Source: Clostridia bacterium
Lineage (GTDB): Bacteria > Bacillota > Clostridia > Oscillospirales > Acutalibacteraceae
Assembly (NCBI GenBank): GCA_017938985.1
Contig: JAGBAK010000121.1
Location: forward strand, 1 to 40,153
Reading direction: 5' to 3'
DNA: 40,153 nucleotides
Part shown: positions 33,105-40,153 of the stretch, piece after piece
Position numbering within the stretch: the stretch's first letter is position 1
How the letters are laid out: every line of letters starts with the position of its first letter
The notes under the pieces: generated by a model
Seen by the model: the letters and a program-made list of their open reading frames with translations, nothing else
What the model was told of the DNA's origin: nothing
Database searches by the model: none
Made by a program: the position numbers and the translations under genes

Positions 33105-34756
33105 TTCAGAATAGCACCCTCCGCTCCGCTTGAAACAAGTGCAGCGTATCTTTTGAGATAACCCGAAAGCTCTTTTTTCTTGGGGACAAAGTTTTTCATT
33201 CGTTCTTCAAGGACTTTTTTATCAACCTTGAGTTCAAGCTTGTTTTCGGGGATGTTGATACTGATGATATCACCTTCTTCAACAACCCCTATCATACCGC
33301 CGCTTGCAGCTTCAGGTGAAACGTGACCGATGCACGCACCTCTTGTTGCACCGCTGAATCTGCCGTCTGTGACAAGCGCAACGCTGCTGCCCAGACCCAT
33401 TCCCATAATAGCAGACGTGGGATTGAGCATTTCTCTCATGCCCGGTCCGCCCTTGGGACCTTCATAACGGATGACAACAACATCACCCGATTTGATTTTG
33501 CCTGCATTGATTGCCGCCTGCGCATCTTCTTCGCAGTCAAAAACTCTTGCAGGACCTTCGTGAACAAGCATTTCGGGAAGAACGGCGGAACGCTTGACAA
33601 CGCTGCCGTCGGGGGCGAGGTTACCCCGAAGAACAGCAATGCCGCCCGTTTCGCTGTAGGGGGTTTCAACGGGTCTGATTACATCGTAGTCAAGATTTAT
33701 ACATCCTTCTATATTTTCGCCGACAGTTTTACCGGTTACGGTGATACAATCGAGGTTCAGCAGATTTTTCTTTGAAAGCTCGTTCATAACGGCATAAACG
33801 CCGCCTGCTTCGTCAAGATCTTCGATATATGTTCTGCCTGCTGGTGCAAGGTGACAGAGATTGGGAGTTTTTTCGCTTATCTTGTTTGCTATATCAAGAT
33901 TGATTTCTATTCCGCATTCGTGGGCAATTGCAGGAAGATGAAGCATACTGTTGGTTGAACAGCCGAGAGCCATATCGACAGTCAGAGCGTTCATAAATGC
34001 ATCTTCCGTCATAACGTCACGGGGACGGATATTTTTCTTCAGGATATCCATAACAGCCATACCTGCGTGCTTCGCAAGCTCAATTCTTGCGGAATAAATG
34101 GCAGGAATCGTTCCGTTGCCTTTGAGACCCATGCCGAGAGCTTCGGTGAGGCAATTCATTGAATTTGCGGTATACATACCCGAACACGAGCCGCAGGTCG
34201 GGCAGGTTTTGCACTCATATTCACGAAGTTTTTCTTCGGTGATTTTGCCTGCGCCGTATTCGCCGACAGCTTCAAACATCGAAGAAAGGCTTGTTTTTGC
34301 GCCGTTCACTCTGCCTGCAAGCATCGGTCCGCCGCTGACAAAAACCGTCGGTATATTCAGCCTTGCCGCCGCCATAAGCAAACCGGGAACGTTTTTATCG
34401 CAGTTGGGCACCATAACAAGAGCATCAAAGCCGTGAGCAAGCGCCATTGCTTCGGTTGAATCGGCAATAAGGTCACGGGTTACGAGCGAATATTTCATAC
34501 CTGTGTGACCCATTGCTATGCCGTCGCACACCGCAATTGCAGGAAAAACAATCGGTGTTCCGCCTGCCATTGCAACGCCGAGTTTGACGGCATCAACGAT
34601 TTTGTCTATGTTCATATGACCGGGCACAATTTCGTTATACGAGCTGACTATTCCGACAAGCGGTCTTTCCGTTTCTTCGTCGGTCAGACCGAGTGCGTGA
34701 TATAAAGCTCTGTGGGGAGCATTCTGTGTTCCGAATTTAAGAGTTTCACTTTTCAT
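33101..34756 (-). CDS. ilvD: Dihydroxy-acid dehydratase
   Basis: A 551-aa IlvD that makes 2-oxoisovalerate and 2-oxo-3-methylvalerate from the dihydroxy acids. Iron-sulfur ligand motifs are visible: [20 protein letters not shown] and [20 protein letters not shown]. Further blocks are [12 protein letters not shown] and [19 protein letters not shown] stands upstream of ATG 34756. Full length for the family. Part of the ilvA-ridA-ilvBNCD operon. Confidence 0.97.
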   Translation of the reverse strand: MKSETLKFGTQNAPHRALYHALGLTDEETERPLVGIVSSYNEIVPGHMNIDKIVDAVKLGVAMAGGTPIVFPAIAVCDGIAMGHTGMKYSLVTRDLIADSTEAMALAHGFDALVMVPNCDKNVPGLLMAAARLNIPTVFVSGGPMLAGRVNGAKTSLSSMFEAVGEYGAGKITEEKLREYECKTCPTCGSCSGMYTANSMNCLTEALGMGLKGNGTIPAIYSARIELAKHAGMAVMDILKKNIRPRDVMTEDAFMNALTVDMALGCSTNSMLHLPAIAHECGIEINLDIANKISEKTPNLCHLAPAGRTYIEDLDEAGGVYAVMNELSKKNLLNLDCITVTGKTVGENIEGCINLDYDVIRPVETPYSETGGIAVLRGNLAPDGSVVKRSAVLPEMLVHEGPARVFDCEEDAQAAINAGKIKSGDVVVIRYEGPKGGPGMREMLNPTSAIMGMGLGSSVALVTDGRFSGATRGACIGHVSPEAASGGMIGVVEEGDIISINIPENKLELKVDKKVLEERMKNFVPKKKELSGYLKRYAALVSSGAEGAILK

Positions 34757-34775
34757 ATTGAACTCCTTTCATTGC

Positions 34776-34797
34776 GGGACGGCACAGAGGCCGCCCC
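34776..34797. repeat. Short GC-rich hairpin in the ilvC-ilvD gap
   Basis: GGGACGGC, loop ACAGAG, GCCGCCCC: an 8-bp stem with one mismatch, in an otherwise 48-base gap. The sequence looks like small dispersed palindromes of Firmicutes genomes; only one copy is in this window. Confidence 0.4.
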
Positions 34798-34804
34798 TAC
34801 GATT

Positions 34805-36343
<1,539 letters not shown>

Positions 36344-36347
<4 letters not shown>

Positions 36348-38017
36348 TTTACCGCCTCCAATTCTGTCATAATATCGTCCATACTGCCGCCCGGCGGAAG
36401 CATGGGAAGAACAAATTCATCTTTATCAATCAAACAATCTATAACAAACGTTCCGTTATATGAAAACGCTTTTTTAAGAGCATTATCAAGCTCATCAAGG
36501 TTTGTTGCCGCCATACCGTCTGCACCGAAAGCTTTTGCGAGCGAAACAAAATCGGTCTTACGGTTAAGAACGGTGTTTGAATAATGCTTATCGTAGAAAA
36601 GAGTCTGCCATTGGCGCACCATACCGAGAACACCGTTGTTCATAATCAGAATAACAAGCGGAACGTTATATGTAACTGCCGTTGCAAGCTCCTGAAGAGT
36701 CATTCCGAAGCTGCCGTCACCCGTTACAAGAACGCTTCTTTCCTTTGTTCCGAATGCCGCGCCGATTGCCGCACCCGTTCCGAAGCCCATCGTGCCGAGT
36801 CCTCCGCTTGAAACAAAACGGCGTGAAGTTCTGAAAGTCAGATTTTGAGCCGACCACATCTGATGCTGACCGACATCGGTGCAAACGGCGGTGTTTTCGC
36901 CGAGATATTTGTTAAGAGTCAGAATCGCATTTCTCGGTGTCAGACCCTCACGGTTATCGGTAAAGCGTTCTTCGTCTTTCAGAAAATCAGCCACTTTTGC
37001 CGCCCATTCAGGTTTTTTATCTTTGACAACTAACGGCAGAAGCTTTTGAAGAGTGAGCTTCACGTCACCCCGAAGTCCGCAGGCTGCATTGACCGTTTTG
37101 CACAGCTCCGAGCCGTCAACATCAATGTGAATGATTTTTGCGCCCGTTGCAAACTTCTGGCGGTTACCCGTAACACGGTCATTGAAACGGACACCGAGAG
37201 AAATTATGCAGTCTGCGTTATGCATTGCCATTGATGATGCGTAATGACCGTGCATTCCCTGCATTCCGAGAAATCTCGGATTATCCGTCGGTATTGCGGA
37301 AAGTCCCATAAGCGAACAGCCGACGGGAGCATCAATTTTTTCTGCGAGAGCAAGCATTTCTTCCTGTGCATCTGCGGTTATAAGTCCGCCGCCGAAATAG
37401 ATGAACGGGCGTTTTGATGAGTTTATAAGCTTTGCCGCTTCTTCAATTCGCATATCCTTTGCGGCATAGCTTTTTTCTTTTTCTGCAGGCGGTTTAGGTT
37501 CATATTCACACGTTGCAATCTGAACATCCTTCGGAACGTCAATGAGCACGGGACCCGGTCTGCCCGACTTTGCAAGCACAAACGCTTCGCGGATTGTGTC
37601 CGCCAGATTTTCAACCTCGCCCACAAAATAATTATGTTTGGTTATCGGCAAGGTAACGCCGGTTATGTCGATTTCCTGAAAGCTGTCCGAGCCTATCTGC
37701 GTTGTTGGAACGTTGCCGCAGATTGCAACCATCGGAATTGAATCAAGATAAGCGGTTGCGATACCTGTTACAAGATTTGTTGCACCCGGACCCGACGTTG
37801 AAATAACAACACCGACCTTGCCCGTTGTGCGTGCATATCCGTCTGCGGCGTGTGCCGCACCCTGCTCGTGGGCGGTGAGGATATGCGTTATTTCGTTCTG
37901 ATATTTATAAAGCGAATCGTAAACGTTCAGAATCTGACCGCCGGGATAACCGAAAACGGTTTCGCACCCTTGCTCAATCAGGGTTCTGACAATTATATCC
38001 GCACCTGATAATTTCAC
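36344..38017 (-). CDS. ilvB: Acetolactate synthase large (catalytic) subunit
   Basis: A 557-aa thiamine-diphosphate enzyme condensing two pyruvates, or pyruvate with 2-oxobutyrate. The N-terminus has LSGADIIVRTLIEQGCETVF, the catalytic glutamate is in TAHEQGAAHAADGYAR, and the ThDP/Mg motif reads VTGDGSFGMTLQELATA. I chose GTG 38017 because GAGGAAGTGA lies directly upstream; an ATG 18 bases earlier has no site. 2-Oxobutyrate comes from IlvA in the same operon. Confidence 0.96.
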
Positions 38018-38083
38018 ATTATCACTTCCTCTCAAGTTTTGTATCTACGGGATAATATCCCACTCGGTATTTGGTTGAGTCCA

Positions 38084-38461
38084 TCATTTCGATACCTCCG
38101 CAACGGTATCAATTTCAACAAGCACGTTTTTCGGAAGCTCTTTAACCGCAACGCATGAGCGTGCAGGCTTGCCTGTGAAATACTTGCCGTAAACCTCGTT
38201 GAATGCGGCAAAATCACTCATATCTTTAAGAAAACAAACCGTTTTAACAACATTTTCAAGTCCGCTGCCCGCCGCTTCAAGAACGGCTTTTATATTCTTG
38301 CAAACCTGCTCGGTCTGCTCCGTTATTGTCTGCGCTTCAACCGAACCGCTTTCGGGGTTAATCGCTATCTGACCCGATGTGAAAACAAATCCGTTTGTAA
38401 CAATCGCCTGCGAATAGGGCCCGATTGCATCGGGTGCGTTTTTTGTATATACAACATTCAT
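38084..38461 (-). CDS. ridA: RidA family enamine/imine deaminase
   Basis: A 125-aa RidA: DAIGPYSQAIVTNGFVFTSG, QIAINPESG, and the catalytic Arg in GKPARSCVAVKELPKNVLVE. It hydrolyses 2-aminoacrylate and 2-iminobutyrate released by PLP enzymes such as IlvA, whose gene is 11 bases upstream. GGAGA is 5 bases before ATG 38461. The pairing is biochemically sensible. Confidence 0.95.
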   Translation of the reverse strand: MNVVYTKNAPDAIGPYSQAIVTNGFVFTSGQIAINPESGSVEAQTITEQTEQVCKNIKAVLEAAGSGLENVVKTVCFLKDMSDFAAFNEVYGKYFTGKPARSCVAVKELPKNVLVEIDTVAEVSK

Positions 38462-38472
38462 GATAATTCTCC

Positions 38473-39669
38473 TTATTCTACTATTTTGAAGCCTTCTGCT
38501 TTAAGTGCTTCTTTGATTTCAAGAACGTGGTCATAATTGCGGGTTTCCATTGTGATTCGCAGATAACAGCCGTTTACGCTTTCCGTGCTGCCTGCACGCT
38601 CGTGATGAACGCCCGTAACATTGCCGCCACAGTCTGCGATAATTCTTGAAACATCCTTAAGCTGACCCGGTTTATCGATCAGTTCGATGAGCATACTCGA
38701 AGTTCTGCCCGATTTGATAAGACCTCGTTTGATAACTCTTGAAAGGCTTGTAACGTCGATGTTTCCGCCCGAAACAAGGCTTACAACCTTCTTTCCCTGA
38801 ATCGGGAATTTGTTGAACATTGACGCCGCAACGGAAACGGCTCCTGCACCTTCGGCAATCATTTTCTGCTTTTCGATAAGTTCAAGAATTGCACCCGCAA
38901 TTTCATCCTCTGTTACAAGTGCGATATCATCAACATATTTGTTTATCAGTTCAAAGGTGTGTTCACCGGGTTGTTTGACGGCAATACCGTCTGCGATTGT
39001 GGAAACGGAATCAAGGCACTCAATATTTCCGCTTTTGAGCGAGTTGAACATACTCGGAGCGCCTGCCGCCTGAACGCCGTAAACCTTGATTGAGGGTCGG
39101 ATTGACTTGAGTGCATAAGCAACGCCCGAAATAAGACCGCCGCCGCCAATCGGAACGATAACCGCATCAACGTCATCAAGGTCGCTTGCAATTTCAAGAC
39201 CGATTGTTCCCTGGCCTGCAATCACGGCTTCATCGTCAAACGGATGAACAAAGGTGTAACCCATTTCATCTTTAAGCTGAAGTGCCTTTGCATAAGCGTC
39301 GTCATAGCAACCGTTGACAAGGCAAACGTCTGCACCGTAGCTCTTTGTTGCTTCAACCTTTGAAATCGGTGCGCTGTCGGGCAGGCAAATCAGCGATTTG
39401 ATTCCGTGTTTTGACGCTGCAAGCGCAACGCCCTGGGCGTGATTTCCTGCCGAGCAGGCTATAACTCCTCTTGCTTTTTCTTCATCAGAAAGTGTAGCGA
39501 TTTTATAGCCCGAGCCTCGCAGCTTGAAAGAACCTGTTTTCTGTAGGTTTTCGGGTTTCAGATATAGTTCGCAATCCGCCGCAATTCCGTTTGAGGGAAC
39601 AACCTTTGTTGCTCTAATAATGTCCTTGAGCACCACCTGTGCTTCAAAAATCTTGTCAAGCGTCAACAT
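38473..39669 (-). CDS. ilvA: Threonine ammonia-lyase with ACT domain
   Basis: A 398-aa PLP enzyme converting threonine to 2-oxobutyrate. The PLP lysine is in TGSFKLRGSGYK, the substrate loop SAGNHAQGVALA, and the phosphate site VPIGGGGLISGV. A single C-terminal ACT domain (MLIELIDKPGQLKDVSRII) begins near residue 325, as in short IlvA/TdcB-related enzymes of Firmicutes. ATG 39669 has GGAGTG 7 bases upstream; an in-frame TTG at 39684 is rejected. First gene behind the T-box leader. Confidence 0.95.
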   Translation of the reverse strand: MLTLDKIFEAQVVLKDIIRATKVVPSNGIAADCELYLKPENLQKTGSFKLRGSGYKIATLSDEEKARGVIACSAGNHAQGVALAASKHGIKSLICLPDSAPISKVEATKSYGADVCLVNGCYDDAYAKALQLKDEMGYTFVHPFDDEAVIAGQGTIGLEIASDLDDVDAVIVPIGGGGLISGVAYALKSIRPSIKVYGVQAAGAPSMFNSLKSGNIECLDSVSTIADGIAVKQPGEHTFELINKYVDDIALVTEDEIAGAILELIEKQKMIAEGAGAVSVAASMFNKFPIQGKKVVSLVSGGNIDVTSLSRVIKRGLIKSGRTSSMLIELIDKPGQLKDVSRIIADCGGNVTGVHHERAGSTESVNGCYLRITMETRNYDHVLEIKEALKAEGFKIVE

Positions 39670-39706
39670 TTCACTACACTCCAATCGTGATAAAATAAAA
39701 ACAAAA

Positions 39707-39744
39707 AAATCCCATCTCTTTAAATAATTAAAGAGACAGGATTT
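39707..39744 (-). terminator. T-box-controlled intrinsic terminator of the ilv operon
   Basis: On the minus strand AAATCCTGTCTCTTTA pairs with TAAAGAGATGGGATTT (16 positions, two mismatches), loop ATTATT-type, then a run of seven T. It lies between the T-box sequence and ilvA and should fold unless uncharged tRNA stabilises the antiterminator. Confidence 0.9.
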
Positions 39745-39956
39745 CTAATACAAAATAATTAAAAATCTTGCGGTACCACTCTTCTTGCCGCCCCGAAAGG
39801 CGACCACTCACTGCGACCAACATCGCGCCCTGCTGTAACGGTCAGGCTCCGTCCTCCCTATGTATCAAAAGATTGGTTCGGGCAGGCTGCTCAGAGGAGA
39901 GCTCGCAAATAAGACCTTCCGTTGACTCGCACCATCCGTCAACTCTCTGAAGCAGG
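39745..39956 (-). promoter_or_regulatory. T-box riboswitch, downstream module with antiterminator (specifier read as CTC, Leu)
   Basis: Minus-strand leader of the ilv operon. The T-box core AGTGGTACCGCAAG is at 39780-39767; TGGT can pair with the ACCA end of tRNA. Stem I has CAGAGAG, an apical stem TTGAC/GTCAA around GGATGGTGCGA, and the specifier side GCGAG-CTC-TCCTCTGAGC, so the codon at 39901-39899 is CTC (leucine) by alignment with the upstream module. CCGTTACAGC, a conserved T-box block, follows. Outer ends CCTGCT and AGCAGG could pair. Codon assignment is by alignment and could be off by a base. Confidence 0.85.
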
Positions 39957-40026
39957 TACAAACCGCTTATTCCTCGTCATAGCTTTTATGGTAGTAACAC
40001 TACAAAAAACACGACTAACATCGCTC

Positions 40027-40153
40027 CCCGCTGTAACGGTCGGGCTCCGTCTGCCTTACTCAAACTTTTTCAGGCTCGCCGCTCTGAGGTGATTTAGCCT
40101 TGATAAATCCGTCCGCCGATTCACACCAACCATCGGCTCTCTGATGCGGGATT
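40027..40153 (-). promoter_or_regulatory. T-box specifier module, upstream copy without antiterminator (specifier read as ATC, Ile); cut by window edge
   Basis: A second Stem I-type module upstream in the same leader: CAGAGAG, apical stem CCGAT/ATCGG around GGTTGGTGTGA, and GGCTAA-ATC-ACCTCAGAGC, giving specifier ATC (isoleucine; 40093-40091). It also has GACGGAGCCCGACCGTTACA and GCGATGTTAGTCG like the downstream module. The following stretch to module 2 (39957-40026) has no TGGTACCGC and no terminator; only a small GTAGT-GTT-ACTAC hairpin. The 5' end may extend beyond the window. Confidence 0.78.

Noticed and set aside
39768-39950. 60-codon plus-strand frame
   Set aside because: Lies entirely within the T-box leader of the opposite strand; explained by RNA structure.

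Overview
The window looks like a chromosomal piece of a low-to-moderate GC Clostridia bacterium, most likely an uncultured gut member of the Oscillospiraceae/Ruminococcaceae. The basis is T-box control of an ilv operon, Firmicutes-type ribosome binding sites (AGGAGG/GGTGA), Bacillus-Eps-like exopolysaccharide genes and tyrosine-kinase regulation of polysaccharide. This placement is inferred from gene types and not from a marker gene. I saw no tRNA, rRNA, CRISPR array, transposase or phage gene.

Region 1 (1-5906, plus strand) is a ribosomal-peptide (RiPP) locus running in from the left edge: an ER/SipW-type signal peptidase (3' part only), a radical SAM/SPASM maturase, a 51-aa precursor peptide, an HPr-kinase-like protein fused to a PqqD/RRE domain, a PF14907-type nucleotidyltransferase and an ABC exporter, closed by a terminator. 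Region 2 (5911-20157) is an exopolysaccharide (EPS) locus. A minus-strand arm holds a secreted Ig-repeat surface protein, a flippase and a glycosyltransferase. A divergent plus-strand arm, behind a near-consensus promoter, holds the priming sugar transferase, three glycosyltransferases and an EpsG/Wzy-like polymerase. These meet a minus-strand operon that starts at 26012 and runs through a second PF14907 nucleotidyltransferase, an Ig-like membrane protein, two tandem Wzc-type tyrosine kinases, another Ig-like membrane protein, a CpsB/YwqE-type phosphatase and a multi-TM ArnT/GT83-like transferase.

Region 3 (26013-31310) starts at a divergent promoter pair and holds a second RiPP operon: free PqqD/RRE protein, radical SAM/SPASM maturase, 107-aa candidate precursor, HPr-kinase-like protein, SipW-type signal peptidase, and then a galacturonokinase-like GHMP kinase and an NDP-sugar pyrophosphorylase before a terminator. 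Region 4 (31311-31911) is an intergenic stretch with several hairpins plus one small conserved-looking ORF. Region 5 (31914-40153, minus strand) is a branched-chain amino-acid operon (ilvA, ridA, ilvB, ilvN, ilvC, ilvD, then a DUF815-type AAA ATPase). Its leader is a T-box with two specifier modules (read as Ile ATC and Leu CTC) feeding one antiterminator/terminator.

The most interesting theme is the pair of radical-SAM RiPP loci. Both use accessory enzymes familiar from Firmicutes lasso-peptide clusters (HPr-kinase-like K protein, PF14907 nucleotidyltransferase, YxxP leader motif, PqqD-type RRE) but have no lasso cyclase or transglutaminase-like protease. Instead they carry a radical SAM enzyme and a Ser/His signal peptidase. 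One locus fuses the kinase and RRE; the other has them separate. Sugar-nucleotide enzymes and an EPS-regulatory operon are physically interleaved with them. The second strong observation is the double-specifier T-box.
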